From assembly GCF_001402915.1 (NCBI RefSeq), contig NZ_CP012945.1, positions 124,001-188,000 of the forward strand: a stretch of 64,000 nucleotides of DNA, given 5' to 3'. The position numbers and the translations under genes were made by a program. This DNA comes from Devosia sp. A16. GTDB lineage: Bacteria; Pseudomonadota; Alphaproteobacteria; Rhizobiales; Devosiaceae. Under the pieces are notes generated by a model. That model did no database searches. It was not told the DNA's origin and was given only the letters and a program-made list of their open reading frames with translations. Below are positions 37,323-53,278 of this stretch, piece by piece (positions within the stretch are counted from its first letter, which is position 1; every line of letters begins with the position of its first letter).

Positions 37323-37354
37323 CGCAGGAATCGGCCCCATCGGTGCCCAATCGC

Positions 37355-37493
37355 CCCCTCGCCCCTCTGGGGAGAGGGCTGGGGTGAGGGGCGCCAAGCG
37401 CACCGATACGAGACGTTGCTCACACTGCGCCGACATTCCAACTGGCGTACTTGGCGCCCCTCACCCTGACCCTCTCCCCAGAGGGGCGAGGGG
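37355..37493. repeat. Palindromic repeat after ureG
   Basis: CCCTCGCCCCTCTGGGGAGAGGG and CCCTCTCCCCAGAGGGGCGAGGG are the arms, with an inner TGAGGGGCGCCAAG / CTTGGCGCCCCTCA pair. The remaining 199 bases up to 37692 hold no convincing gene. Confidence 0.8.
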
Positions 37494-37692
37494 ACGCACT
37501 TTGCACCGGCAATGCCAGTAGCCCCCTAAGGCGCCCCTACCCGCCAGCCATGGGTAACGAGGTTCATGCCCTTGAGGCGATGCGCCAAGAGGCCCGGGGG
37601 ATCAGTCGCCGGCAGCTTGACGCGCAGCGACCGGCAAGACAAGCAAGTGGCCTGGAAGGCTGCAAGTTCCGACGGAGGGCGTTCTGGTAGAT

Positions 37693-38160
37693 TTGGCACC
37701 CCCGGATTTCGTGGCTTTGCGGCGCGCCCTCGCCATGCCGCTCCCCGCCGTGTCCTGGCCCGACGCAGTCCACCTGGCGGCGTTCGACGTCGCCGACGTC
37801 AAAGCCATCCACACCCTGCTGCAGCACGCTTACGCCAACGGCTTCGGCAGCGTCGCGCCTGACTGGCTGGATTGGTGGGAAGCGCTGCGCGCCGACAGCG
37901 AGTTCGACCCGGCCCTGTGCTTCGTCGCCAAGGCCGAGGGCGAGGTGATCGGCTTCTGCCTCTGCTGGACCTCGAGCTTCGTCAAGGACCTGGTGGTCGC
38001 ACCGGAGTGGCAGGGGCGCGGGCTCGGTGCCGCGCTGCTGGCGACGGCCATGGCTGCGCTGCGGGAACGCGGCGCGGGCGAGGTGAGGCTGAAGGTGGTG
38101 ACGGGCAACGGCGGGGCAAGGCGGCTGTATGCGCGGATGGGGTTCGAAGAGGTCGACTGA
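37693..38160 (+). CDS. GNAT-family N-acetyltransferase
   Basis: A 155-residue acetyltransferase. The acetyl-CoA site is clear in DLVVAPEWQGRGLGAALL (about 99-116), followed by VVTGNGGARRLYARMGF. The N-terminal 20 residues are uncertain: the TTG at 37693 is the first start in the frame, and ATG 37735 is an alternative. The acceptor molecule is unknown. The stop codon touches the next palindromic repeat. Confidence 0.82.
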   Translation: MAPPDFVALRRALAMPLPAVSWPDAVHLAAFDVADVKAIHTLLQHAYANGFGSVAPDWLDWWEALRADSEFDPALCFVAKAEGEVIGFCLCWTSSFVKDLVVAPEWQGRGLGAALLATAMAALRERGAGEVRLKVVTGNGGARRLYARMGFEEVD

Positions 38161-38287
38161 GAGAGACGCCCCCCTCCCATCCTCCCCCATAAAGGGGGAG
38201 GTGCCGCATCGAGTGTTTGGCACGATCGAAGACCGAGCCTCGACTCTTCACCTCCCCTTTATGGGGGAGGCCGGGAGGGGGCCGTCT
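38160..38287. repeat. GC-rich palindromic repeat, GAGACG-CCCC subtype
   Basis: GAGAGAGACGCCCCCCTCCC at one end and GGGAGGGGGCCGTCTGATTC at the other enclose GGTGCCGCATCGAGTGT and CTCGACTCTTCACCTCC, matching 14430-14563 closely. It lies between the convergent acetyltransferase and glgX genes. Confidence 0.85.
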
Positions 38288-38302
38288 GATTCAGTCAGCG
38301 CC

Positions 38303-40456
38303 TTACTCCTTCGGCGTCTCTTCCGGCGGTTCGTCGTTGGGGAGCTCCTCCGGCGGCACGCCCGGCACGTTGTCGGGCTGCGGCGGCGGTTGCGGCACGT
38401 CGGGTTGTACCGGAATCTCCTGCGGCGGCGTCGGAACCTCGGGCTTGGCCGGCGGGATCTGACCCTTCAGCAGCACCACGACCGCGCGCGGCGGCAGCGT
38501 CGCAGCCCCGTCGGCCACCGGCAGCACTGCCTGGTCGTCGGAGACGAGCCCAACGGTCCAATAGCCCTCGGGCAGGCGCGCTAACACCGGGTCGATGCGG
38601 CGGTTGAACCAGACGATCAGATCCTCTTCGGCCGTCTGCAGCCGCATACCTAGCACCGAGGCGCCGGCATCGTTCCAGTCGCCCTCGTTCATCTCCCGCC
38701 CATCGGGATGCAGCCACGCCACGTCGCGCACGCCGTGCTTGGTCTGCCCAGTGAGGAAGTGATCGTGCGTCAGGGCCGGGTGCAGGCGGCGGAACTCGCT
38801 CAGCGCCGAGACGAAATCCACCAGCGTGCCGTCGGCGCTCTCCCAGTCGACCCAGGTGATCTCGTTATCCTGCGCGTAGGCGTTGTTGTTGCCCTGCTGG
38901 GTGCGGCCGAACTCGTCCCCCTGCTGGATCAGCGGCAGGCCTCGGCTGACGAATAGCGTCGCCAGCAGCGCCCGCACGTCGCGGCGGCGCGCCGCGATGA
39001 TCTTCTCGTCGTCGGTCGGGCCTTCGTGCCCACAGTTCCACGAGTAGTTGTTGTTGTGCCCGTCGCGGTTACCCTCGCCGTTCGCCTCGTTGTGCTTGTC
39101 GAGATAGGCGACGAGGTCGGCCAGGGTGAAGCCGTCATGCACGGCGAGCAGGTTGACGCCGGCGCTCGGCTTCCGTCCGGCGAAATCGAAGATCTCGGCG
39201 GAGCCCGCCACCTTGCCGGCCAGCGCCCCGATCTTTCCCTGGTCGCCGCGCCAGAACGAGCGCACATCGTCGCGATAGGTGTCGTTCCACTCCCGGAATT
39301 CCTTGCCGAACTGTCCCAGCTGGTAGCCGCCCGGGCCCGGATCCCAAGGCTCGGCGACGAGGATCGATTTGCCCAGCACCGGGTCGGACTTGATCAGTTG
39401 CAGCATCTGGGCGTTGGGGTTGAAACCCGGCTCGCGTCCAAGCACCGGGGCGAGGTCGAAGCGGAAGCCCGACACGCCCATTTCCTCTACCCAGTAGCGC
39501 AGGCTCTCGATCACCAGCCGCTGCGTCGCGGGATGGTCGCAGCGCAAGGTGTTGCCGGTGCCGGTGTCGTTGACGAGCACCTTCTTGCCGTCGGCATCGA
39601 CGAACCTGTAGTAGGTCATGGCATCGAGGCCCATCAGGCTCAGCATCGGCCCGTTGGCGTCGCCCTCGCCGGTATGGTTGTAGACCACGTCGAGGATCAC
39701 CGAGATGCCCGCCTTGCGGTAGACGTCGGTCATGTTGCGCAGTTCCTGCGGCCCCCTCGGCGCCAGCCGCGGATCGACCGCGAAATAGCTCACCGGGTTG
39801 TAACCCCAGGCATTGGTGAGCCCCATCGCCGGCAGATGTCCATCGTCGATGAAGGCTGCGATCGGCATCAGTTCGACCGTGTCGACGCCAAGGTAGCGCA
39901 GGTGATCGACCACCCGCCGGGTGGTGAGCCCCGCCACAGTGCCGCGCAGCGGCCCCTGCACCGAAGGATGGCGCATGGTGTAGCCGCGCACGTTGAGTTC
40001 GTAGAACAGCCCCGGCGCCTTGCGGCGCGGTGCGACCGGCTTGTTGAGAGCGCCCACGACGATCGCCTTCGGGATCAGCGGAGCGGTATCCACCGCCTCG
40101 TCGCGGTGCAGACGCAACCGCGGCGAGCGGACGTAGGGCCGGTCCAGCCGCCTCGCATAGGGATCGACCAGGAGCTTGTTGGGATCGAAGAAGTAGCCCT
40201 GATCCGGATCGTAGCGCCCGTCGGCGCGGAACCCGTATTTCGCCCCAGCCCCGATTCCGGCGATCAGCCCGTGCCAGATATGATCGTCATGCCCATCGAG
40301 CTCGTACCGGCCGATCTCGTGGTCGAGCTCATCGTAGAGCGACACCCAGATACGGGTTGCCGTCTCCGAATAGACCGCGAAGTTCACGCCCTCGGCGGTG
40401 ATCGTTGCGCCAAGCTTCTCCGGGCTGCCAGCGCCCGGCACCAATACTGGTTCCAC
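38303..40456 (-). CDS. glgX: Glycogen debranching enzyme GlgX with proline-rich tail
   Basis: A 717-residue GH13 enzyme that removes the short branches left by GlgP. It has an N-terminal E-set/CBM48 domain (about 10-120) and a catalytic barrel with GFRFDLA (nucleophile Asp), LVAEPWDPG (acid Glu) and NLLAVHDGFTL. The last ~50 residues are Pro/Glu-rich (PTPPQEIPVQPDVPQPPP) and unusual for GlgX. I chose GTG 40456 because GAAGG lies ten bases upstream and it begins 14 bases after pgm ends; earlier in-frame starts would overlap pgm by more than 100 bases. Confidence 0.9.
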   Translation of the reverse strand: MEPVLVPGAGSPEKLGATITAEGVNFAVYSETATRIWVSLYDELDHEIGRYELDGHDDHIWHGLIAGIGAGAKYGFRADGRYDPDQGYFFDPNKLLVDPYARRLDRPYVRSPRLRLHRDEAVDTAPLIPKAIVVGALNKPVAPRRKAPGLFYELNVRGYTMRHPSVQGPLRGTVAGLTTRRVVDHLRYLGVDTVELMPIAAFIDDGHLPAMGLTNAWGYNPVSYFAVDPRLAPRGPQELRNMTDVYRKAGISVILDVVYNHTGEGDANGPMLSLMGLDAMTYYRFVDADGKKVLVNDTGTGNTLRCDHPATQRLVIESLRYWVEEMGVSGFRFDLAPVLGREPGFNPNAQMLQLIKSDPVLGKSILVAEPWDPGPGGYQLGQFGKEFREWNDTYRDDVRSFWRGDQGKIGALAGKVAGSAEIFDFAGRKPSAGVNLLAVHDGFTLADLVAYLDKHNEANGEGNRDGHNNNYSWNCGHEGPTDDEKIIAARRRDVRALLATLFVSRGLPLIQQGDEFGRTQQGNNNAYAQDNEITWVDWESADGTLVDFVSALSEFRRLHPALTHDHFLTGQTKHGVRDVAWLHPDGREMNEGDWNDAGASVLGMRLQTAEEDLIVWFNRRIDPVLARLPEGYWTVGLVSDDQAVLPVADGAATLPPRAVVVLLKGQIPPAKPEVPTPPQEIPVQPDVPQPPPQPDNVPGVPPEELPNDEPPEETPKE

Positions 40457-40469
40457 GGTTACCGGGCCT

Positions 40470-43545
<3,076 letters not shown>

Positions 43546-43557
43546 CTGCTCCGCCAG

Positions 43558-44829
43558 TTACTTGCTCGCCAGGTACTTGTCGATCATCGGCTGGGTGATC
43601 AGCGTTACCCCATCGGCCGTGCGGCGGAACCATTGCGCGTCGAACGCCGGATCCTCGCCGACCACCAGCCCCTCGGGCACATGCACGCCGCGATCCACCA
43701 CCACCTTCTTCAGACGCGCTCCGCGCCCGATGGTGCAGTAGGGCAGCACAACCGCCTCGTGCAGTTCGGAATACGAGTGCACCCGGCTGCCGGTCGACAG
43801 CAGCGTGCGATCGAGCGCGCCGCCCGAGATGATGCAGTCGCCCGAGACCAGCGAGTTCACCGCCGAGCCGCGGCGGCCGTCGAAATCGTGCACGAACTTG
43901 GCCGGCGGGGTGATCTCGGCAAAGGTCCAGATCGGCCAGTCACGATCGTAGAGGTCGAGTTGAGGGGTCACGTCGCACAGGTCGATATTGGCCTTCCAAT
44001 AGGCATCGACCGTACCCACGTCGCGCCAGTAGGCGACGTCCTCGTTGGCCGAACGGACGCAGGAGCGCGGGAAGCGATGCGCCCAGGCCGAGCCGTTTTT
44101 GACGATATAAGGAATGATGTCCTTGCCGAAATCGCGTGACGATCCCTCGGTGGCGGCGTCGCGGCGCAGTTGCTCCATCAGGAAACGCGTCTCGAACACA
44201 TAGATGCCCATCGACGCCAGCGCGTAATCCGGATTGTCCGGGATGCCCGGCGGATCCTTCGGCTTTTCGACGAAATCGACGATGCGGTCACGCCCATCGA
44301 CGTGCATCACGCCGAAGCCGGTAGCCTCCATGCGCGGCACCTCGAGGCAGCCGATAGTAACGTCGGCGCCGGTGTCCACATGCTGCCGCAGCATGATTTC
44401 GTAGTCCATCTTGTAGATGTGGTCGCCGGCCAGCAGCACGATGTAGCGTGGGCCGTAATCCTCGATGATGTCCATGTTCTGGTACACGGCGTCGGCGGTG
44501 CCTTCGTACCACTGCGTCTCGGACACGCGCTGCGAGGCCGGCAGCACATCGAAACTCTCGTTTCGCTCGGTCCTGAGAAAGTTCCAGCCGCGCTGCAGGT
44601 GGCGGATCAGCGAATGCGCCTGATACTGCGTCGCCACCGAGATGCGGCGGATGCCGGAGTTCAGAGCGTTACTGAGCGCGAAATCGATGATGCGCGACTT
44701 GCCGCCGAAATACACCGCCGGCTTGGCGCGCCGGTCGGTCAACTCGAACAGGCGGGTCCCACGTCCACCCGCCAGCACATACGCCATCGCCTCGCGCGCC
44801 AGTGGCGATGGTGTCCGATAATCTGCCAT
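43558..44829 (-). CDS. glgC: Glucose-1-phosphate adenylyltransferase GlgC
   Basis: A 423-residue ADP-glucose pyrophosphorylase, the committed step. Motifs include [20 protein letters not shown] (about 16-35), [19 protein letters not shown] and the substrate-binding region FVEKPKDP. A left-handed beta-helix domain occupies the C-terminal ~120 residues. Allosteric control by glycolytic intermediates is known for the family. Confidence 0.96.
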   Translation of the reverse strand: MADYRTPSPLAREAMAYVLAGGRGTRLFELTDRRAKPAVYFGGKSRIIDFALSNALNSGIRRISVATQYQAHSLIRHLQRGWNFLRTERNESFDVLPASQRVSETQWYEGTADAVYQNMDIIEDYGPRYIVLLAGDHIYKMDYEIMLRQHVDTGADVTIGCLEVPRMEATGFGVMHVDGRDRIVDFVEKPKDPPGIPDNPDYALASMGIYVFETRFLMEQLRRDAATEGSSRDFGKDIIPYIVKNGSAWAHRFPRSCVRSANEDVAYWRDVGTVDAYWKANIDLCDVTPQLDLYDRDWPIWTFAEITPPAKFVHDFDGRRGSAVNSLVSGDCIISGGALDRTLLSTGSRVHSYSELHEAVVLPYCTIGRGARLKKVVVDRGVHVPEGLVVGEDPAFDAQWFRRTADGVTLITQPMIDKYLASK

Positions 44830-44933
44830 GCTTCCCTCCCCAGGTGGCGTGATCCTCAGGCTCGGTCACGCGCAACTCACAAAGCACTTCTACGTCCCAT
44901 TTGCCTTGGGATCGTATTCGGTCACTCCCCCGG

Positions 44934-47122
44934 CTAGGCCGGGTCGTATTTGAGATACAGCGTCGACATCGGCGGCAGGTAGAGATCGGCATAGGGTCCG
45001 AGCCCCTCCACCTCGCTCGCCTTGGCCAGCACACGGCCCTGGTTTCCCTTGTTGGTGCCGCCATACCAGCCGGCATCGGTATTGAGCCGCTCCACCCACC
45101 GACCGGCGAGGGGCATCGGCACCCGATAGTTTTCGCGCGGCGCCGGCGTCATGTTGGAAATCACCACTACCGGATGCTCACCGGGTGCCTTGCGGGCCCA
45201 GGCAAACACCGAGTTGTTGTGGTCATTGCCGATCAGCCACTCGAAGCCTTCGGGCTCGTTGTCACGGGCATGGAGGGCCGGCAGTTCGCGGTAGAGTGCG
45301 TTGAGGTCCGTCACCAGGCGCCGGATCCCCTCATGTGCGGGCGCATCGAGCAGCCACCAGTCGAGCCCTTTGGCCTCGTTCCATTCCTCGCGCTGCGCGA
45401 ATTCCTGGCCCATGAACAACAGCTTCTTGCCGGGCCAACCCCACATGAAGCCGTAATAGGCGCGCAGGCCCGCAAACTGTCCCCAGTCGTCGCCCCCCAT
45501 CTTGGAGAGCAGCGTGCCCTTGCCGTGCACCACTTCGTCGTGGCTGAGCGGCAGGATGAAGTTCTCCGAATAGCCGTAGAGCGCCGCGAACGTCATGTCG
45601 TGATGGTGATACTTGCGATGCACCGGGTCGCGGCTCATGTAGCGCAGGGTATCGTTCATGAACCCCATGTTCCACTTGAACCCGAACCCCAGCCCACCCT
45701 TGTCGGCCGGTGCGCTGACGCCGCTCCAGGAGGTCGATTCCTCGGCGATCATCATCACGCCGGGGTGTAGCCGATAGGCTTCGGTGTTCACCCGCTTGAG
45801 GAAATCCACCGCCTCGAGATTGTGGTTGCCGCCGAACTGGTTGGGGATCCACTGGCCCGGCTGGCGCGAGTAGTCGAGGTAGAGCATCGAGGCCACCGCA
45901 TCGACACGCAGCCCGTCGAGATGGAACGCCTCCAGCCAGTAGAGCGCGTTGTTGACGAGGAAGCTGACCACTTCCTTGCGCCCGAAATTGTAGATCGCGG
46001 TGTTCCAGTCCGGGTGGTAGCCCTTGCGCGGATCGAGGTGCTCGTAGAGCGCCGTACCGTCGAAACGGGCGAGCCCGTGCTCGTCGGTGGGGAAATGCGC
46101 CGGCACCCAGTCGAGGATCACCCCGAGCCCCGCGGCATGCGCCTTGTCGACGAAATGCGCGAACCCCCTGGGGTCGCCGAACCGCGCCGTCGGCGCATAG
46201 AGCCCGGTCGGCTGGTAGCCCCAGCTCGGATCGAACGGATGCTCGGTGATCGGCAACAGCTCGATATGGGTGAAGCCGCTGTCGGCCGCATAGGGGATCA
46301 ACTGCTCGGCCAGTTGCTCGTAGCTCATGAAGCCGCCGTCCGCGCGCCGCCGCCAGGAGCCCAGATGCACCTCGTAGATCGACACCGGCTTGCGCCGCCA
46401 ATCGACCTTGGCGCGGTCCTTCATGTACTTGGCGTCGGTCCATTCGAACGGCCTGGGGTCGGCGACCACCGAAGCGGTCTTCGGCCTCAGTTCCGACTGA
46501 CGTGCGAACGGATCGGCCTTCAGCGGACGCAACTTCCCGTCCGGCCCGACGATCTCGTATTTGTAGACCTCGCCCGGCCCGACATTGGGCACGAACACTT
46601 CCCACACGCCCGTATTGATCCGCACCCGCATCGGGTGCCGCCGGCCGTCCCATTCGTTGAACGGTCCGACCACGCTGACGCGCCTGGCGTTGGGCGCCCA
46701 CACGGCGAAATGCGTGCCGTTGACGCCCTCGAACTCCATGGCATGGGCGCCGAGCTTGTCGAACAGCCTCAGGTGCGAACCCTCGCCGATGTAGTAATCG
46801 TCCATCGGCCCGAGCACCGGCCCGAAACTATAGGGGTCGAGCACGTTCCATTCCCCGCCCTCGTTGCGGGCGTGGTAGTTCACCGGCTGCAGCTTGTTGA
46901 GCTTGACGATACCCTCGAAGAAGCCGTCGCCCCGCGGCTCCAGCTCTCCGAGGATGCGGTTGTCCATGGTGCGGGCCGACACCGACTCCGCATGCGGAAT
47001 GAAGGTCCGTGCCACCCAGGCGCCGTCGACCTCGTGCAGACCGAGGACACCGAACGGATCGGAATGGCGACCTGCGACAATCGCCTTGATGTCGCTGTCA
47101 GTTGCCTGCCACCTGGACTTGG

Positions 47123-47126
<4 letters not shown>
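44934..47126 (-). CDS. glgB: 1,4-alpha-glucan branching enzyme GlgB
   Basis: A 730-residue GH13 enzyme with an extended N terminus, CBM48 (about 120-215) and catalytic barrel. DGLRVDAVASMLYLDYSR carries the nucleophile Asp, MMIAEESTSW the acid Glu, and LPLSHDEVVHGKGTLL the third acidic site. It adds alpha-1,6 branches to glycogen. It overlaps the glgP stop codon by four bases, and 104 bases separate it from glgC. Confidence 0.96.
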
Positions 47127-49609
<2,483 letters not shown>

Positions 49610-49762
49610 TGTCGCAATCCAGCAGCATGGCGATGTATTCCCCTCTAGAACACCACGCTTGCATGGAATGACTGCTCTGTGAAGCCCCGTTGAGAACGGT
49701 TCTAAGGCACGCTGCCTAAACTGTAGACGATTATTGCTCGTTCCGCCTGTACCGGCCGACGG

Positions 49763-49867
49763 CTCCCCTCCCCCTTGAGGGGAGGGGCTGGGGGTGGGGG
49801 TGGTGAGGCGGGCGAGGTGCTGACTTCACCACCCCCTCCCTCAATCCCTCCCCACAAGGGGGAGGGA
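49763..49867. repeat. Palindromic repeat upstream of glgP
   Basis: CTCCCCTCCCCCTTGAGGGGAGG and CCCTCCCCACAAGGGGGAGGG bracket a GGTGGTGAGGC / GCTGACTTCACCACC inner pair. The 331-base gap 49610-49940 otherwise shows only a plain A+T-richer patch near 49680-49740 that may hold the glgP promoter. Confidence 0.75.
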
Positions 49868-49940
49868 AGCGATCGCATCGCGCGTCAAACAAGGCGGCGG
49901 GCATCACAGAGCCCCCGATTGAGGTCAGTTGCCGCTCGCC

Positions 49941-51794
49941 CTAGGCCTTCGCCTCTTCCTCGGGCGCAATGATCGGCGTCGACGGGCCGGCGACGGTGCC
50001 GCTCTCGCGCGCCTGGTCCTCGGCGTTGGATCTGAGCAGGTCCCTGCCCGCCTGCAGCCCGCCGACCATCTGCGCCGCGAAGCGTTGCCGATCGCGTTCG
50101 CGTACGCCCTCGATGATTTCGCCGACCTCGACCATGTCGACATCGAGCTGGCGCAGGGTTTCGGCGCCGAAGGCCAGCGCGCTCTCGAACACCTCGCGCA
50201 ACTGGTAGTCGGCGCCGGCCTTGACCAGCTCGAGCGCATGGCCGCGGTCGAAGGCGCGCGCCATCACCTTGGCCAGCGGAAATTCCGACTTCACCAATTC
50301 GACGATGCGGGTCGCCGATTCCTTCTTGTCGACGCAGACGAGGACGAGGTCGGCGGTCCCTGCCCCGGCGGCATGCAGGATGTCGAGCCGCGTACCGTCG
50401 CCATAGTAGATCTTGAAGCCGAAGGTCTGCGCCACCTCGATCATCTCGACATCGTTGTCGATGATCGAGATCGAATGCTGGCCCTTGGCGATCAGCGGCT
50501 GGCTGGCGATCTGCCCGAACCGGCCGAAGCCGATCAGCAGCACATTGCCGGTGAGCCCTTCCGGCTTTTCGACGCCCGCCAGCGATTGCACCGGTTTGGG
50601 CACCAGCTTGAGCAGCATGGTCGAGAACGGCGTCAGCACCATCGAGATGATCACCGTGGCGGTGAAGATGGCATTGAGCTCGCCGGTGAGGAGGCCGCCC
50701 GCCGTTGCCGTGGTGAACAGCACGAAGGCGAACTCGCCGCCCTGTGCCATCAGCACCGCGCGCTCCAGCGCCAGCGCATTGCCGGTGCCGAGGACACGCG
50801 CCAACCCGTAGATCGCGCCGCCCTTGAGCAGCATGTAGATCACCACCGACAGGGCGATGAACTGCCAGTTGGCGGCCACCACCGCGAGATCGAGCGACAT
50901 GCCGACCGCGAGGAAAAACAACCCCAGCAACAGCCCGCGAAACGGCTCGACATCGGCCTCGAGCTGATGCCGGAAGGTCGATGTGGAGAGCAGCACGCCG
51001 GCCATGAAGGCGCCCATCGCCATGCTGAGCCCGCCCGCTTCCATGATCAGCGCCGCGCCCAGCACCACCAGCAGCGCCGCCGCGGTCATCACTTCGCGCG
51101 CCTTGGATTCGGCGAGAATCTTGAACACCGGGTTCAGCACCCAGCGGCCGGCAAAGATCACCGTGACGATCGACGCGGCGGCGACCCCGACGCTGATCCA
51201 GCGCTGCATCATGCTCGCGTCGGTGTCGACGCCCGGCGACAGCAGCGCCACCACCGCCAGCAGCGGCACGATGGCAAGATCCTCGAGCAGGAGGACCGAG
51301 ACGATCTTCTGCCCGGCCGGGGTCTGCAGCTCCCCCCGTTCGGAGAGAATCTGCATGACGATGGCCGTCGAGGTCAGCACGAACCCCATGCCTGCAACGA
51401 ACGCCACGGCGGGCGCGAGGCCGAGCAGGAAGATGCCGGCCAGCGTCAACAGCAGCCCGCACAGGCCGACCTGCAGGATGCCGAGCCCGAATATCTCCTT
51501 GCGCAGCCCCCAGAGCTTGGCCGGCTCCATCTCCAGCCCGACGATGAACAGGAACAGCACCACCCCCAACTCGGCCGCGTGCAGCACTGCCTGCGGATCG
51601 CCGACCAGCTTCAGCCCGAACGGGCCGATGACCAGCCCGGCGGCAAGGTAACCCAGCACCGAGCCGAGCCCCAGCCGGCGGAACAGCGGTACGGCGATGA
51701 CCCCGGCCCCGAGCAGCGCAACGACCTGCATGAGGTCGACCCCGCCATGCGAAGCCACCTCTGCCGCATGCGCCACTACCTCACCGGCCATCAT
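49941..51794 (-). CDS. CPA2-family monovalent cation:proton antiporter (KefB/C-like)
   Basis: A 617-residue inner-membrane protein with 12-13 hydrophobic helices in residues about 20-400, then a TrkA-N/RCK nucleotide-binding domain (about 415-535) with the Rossmann motif GFGRFGQIASQ and the acidic end IDNDVEMI. The layout is that of glutathione-gated or nucleotide-gated potassium efflux systems and related Na+/H+ antiporters. A KefF/KefG partner is not present, so gating is uncertain. Confidence 0.9.
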   Translation of the reverse strand: MMAGEVVAHAAEVASHGGVDLMQVVALLGAGVIAVPLFRRLGLGSVLGYLAAGLVIGPFGLKLVGDPQAVLHAAELGVVLFLFIVGLEMEPAKLWGLRKEIFGLGILQVGLCGLLLTLAGIFLLGLAPAVAFVAGMGFVLTSTAIVMQILSERGELQTPAGQKIVSVLLLEDLAIVPLLAVVALLSPGVDTDASMMQRWISVGVAAASIVTVIFAGRWVLNPVFKILAESKAREVMTAAALLVVLGAALIMEAGGLSMAMGAFMAGVLLSTSTFRHQLEADVEPFRGLLLGLFFLAVGMSLDLAVVAANWQFIALSVVIYMLLKGGAIYGLARVLGTGNALALERAVLMAQGGEFAFVLFTTATAGGLLTGELNAIFTATVIISMVLTPFSTMLLKLVPKPVQSLAGVEKPEGLTGNVLLIGFGRFGQIASQPLIAKGQHSISIIDNDVEMIEVAQTFGFKIYYGDGTRLDILHAAGAGTADLVLVCVDKKESATRIVELVKSEFPLAKVMARAFDRGHALELVKAGADYQLREVFESALAFGAETLRQLDVDMVEVGEIIEGVRERDRQRFAAQMVGGLQAGRDLLRSNAEDQARESGTVAGPSTPIIAPEEEAKA

Positions 51795-51928
51795 TCACCT
51801 CAATCGGAAATCGGAAGAGGTTCAGCGTGAGGCCTGCTTGGGGGAGCGTCAAGGCTGGCTTTTTGGGGAGGTGGAATGCACCTCGCAGATGAAAACCCGG
51901 TACTGCCGCGCCGCTCCGGCCCTCCGAG

Positions 51929-53239
51929 TCAGACAGCCGAGACGGATTTCGCAGCGCGGGTGCGCCGCGTCCCGACCTTCGGCGGCTCGGGCGGCGCTGC
52001 CTGCGGCTTGGCCATCTCGGCGTCCCGGCTCGCCTTGTGTGCCACCAACCGGCGCGTCTTTCGCGGCGCCACTGTGCTCGTCGGCAGGATATGGGTCACC
52101 AGCGAATAGAGCACCAGCAGCGAGGGCACCGCGATCAGGCCGCCGACCGGGCCCCAGGCCCAGATCCAGAAGGTCAGGGAGAGAAAGATCATGAACGGGT
52201 TGATCGTCATCGTCCGGCCGAGGAGGTTTGGAGTGACGAAATTGCCCTCGATGAAGTTGATGCCGAAATAGAGCGCCATGGGCAGCAAGCCACCGACCAG
52301 CTCCCCGGTGGTGCCGAGCCCCACGAGCAGCAGGACGAGGGCCATGAACGCCTGCCCGATGAACGGAATGTAGTTGAGCACCGCCGCCATGGCGCCCCAG
52401 AGCAGCGGCGAGGGCAGCCCCACTGCCCAGGTCATCAGCGTCACCACCGCCCCGACCCCCAGGTTCACCGTCGAGATGGTGAGGAGATACTTCGACACCT
52501 TCTGCTCGACGTCGCGGAACACATGAGCGGTGCGCCAGCGCATGCGGCGGCTGACGCAGAGCGACAGCGTGGCGACGCGGATACTGTCGCGGGTAGCGAG
52601 GAAGAAGTAGAGCGAAACGAGGAACACGCCGACCTGCGCCAGGATCGCCGGGGCCAGCATCGCAATGCCGGTGACCGTGTTGCCGTCTTCGACCCGCACC
52701 TCCATCGTCGCGCCGCCACCGAGCACGCCCTTGATCTGCTCCTGCAGCGTCCCGATCGCCGCGATCGGTTCCCGCCAGTTGGCGAGTTCCGACTGGATGC
52801 GCTCCCATACGATTGGGACGCGGTCCGCCCATTCGCTTAACGGCCCATAGAACAGCGCGCCGCCCACGATAATGATGACCAGGAACAGCAGCACCACCAG
52901 GCCGGCCGAGAGCGCCTCGGGCACGCCGCGTTGTTCGAGCAGGTCGGCTACCGGACCGAACATCAGGCCCACCGTGATGGCGAGAAACAGCGGCGCCAGC
53001 ACCACCTGCGCCTCGCGCACCGCGACAAAGGCGACGACCACCCCCATCGTCACGATGGCGAACTGCGCGGCGTTGCCGAGCACGCGCTCGAAATTGGTCC
53101 GCTGGATATCTTTGATGAGCCCCTGGCGGGGCCGGGACGCTATTGGCTTGCGCAAGGATTTTCCCTCTGTCGGCCAAGGTAAACGCGCCGCCAACCGGGC
53201 CGTTCCGCCGTCGACGGGCGTTGTTCCACCCACTAACAT
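51929..53239 (-). CDS. AI-2E family transporter (TqsA/PerM-like)
   Basis: A 436-residue inner-membrane protein. About eight helices lie between residues 60 and 400, with the family motifs VLNYIPFIGQAFMALVLLL and LGRTMTINPFMIFLSLTFW. Members export autoinducer-2 or act as Na+(Li+)/H+ antiporters; which applies here is unknown. The N-terminal ~45 residues are basic and low in complexity, and the true start may be further downstream. The C terminus is Ala/Pro-rich. It is divergent from the nucleoside hydrolase. Confidence 0.87.
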   Translation of the reverse strand: MLVGGTTPVDGGTARLAARLPWPTEGKSLRKPIASRPRQGLIKDIQRTNFERVLGNAAQFAIVTMGVVVAFVAVREAQVVLAPLFLAITVGLMFGPVADLLEQRGVPEALSAGLVVLLFLVIIIVGGALFYGPLSEWADRVPIVWERIQSELANWREPIAAIGTLQEQIKGVLGGGATMEVRVEDGNTVTGIAMLAPAILAQVGVFLVSLYFFLATRDSIRVATLSLCVSRRMRWRTAHVFRDVEQKVSKYLLTISTVNLGVGAVVTLMTWAVGLPSPLLWGAMAAVLNYIPFIGQAFMALVLLLVGLGTTGELVGGLLPMALYFGINFIEGNFVTPNLLGRTMTINPFMIFLSLTFWIWAWGPVGGLIAVPSLLVLYSLVTHILPTSTVAPRKTRRLVAHKASRDAEMAKPQAAPPEPPKVGTRRTRAAKSVSAV

Positions 53240-53278
53240 GCCGCCGGAATCAGTTTCTCAGGGGCTCGCGCTAAACCT

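Noticed and set aside
37550-37690. 46-codon frame between ureG and the acetyltransferase
   Set aside because: No ribosome site of quality and an Arg/Gln-rich sequence with no hydrophobic core; kept out as unsupported.
49929-51830. 633-codon plus-strand frame opposite the antiporter
   Set aside because: Arg/His/Gln-rich shadow without domains; the minus-strand antiporter is clear.
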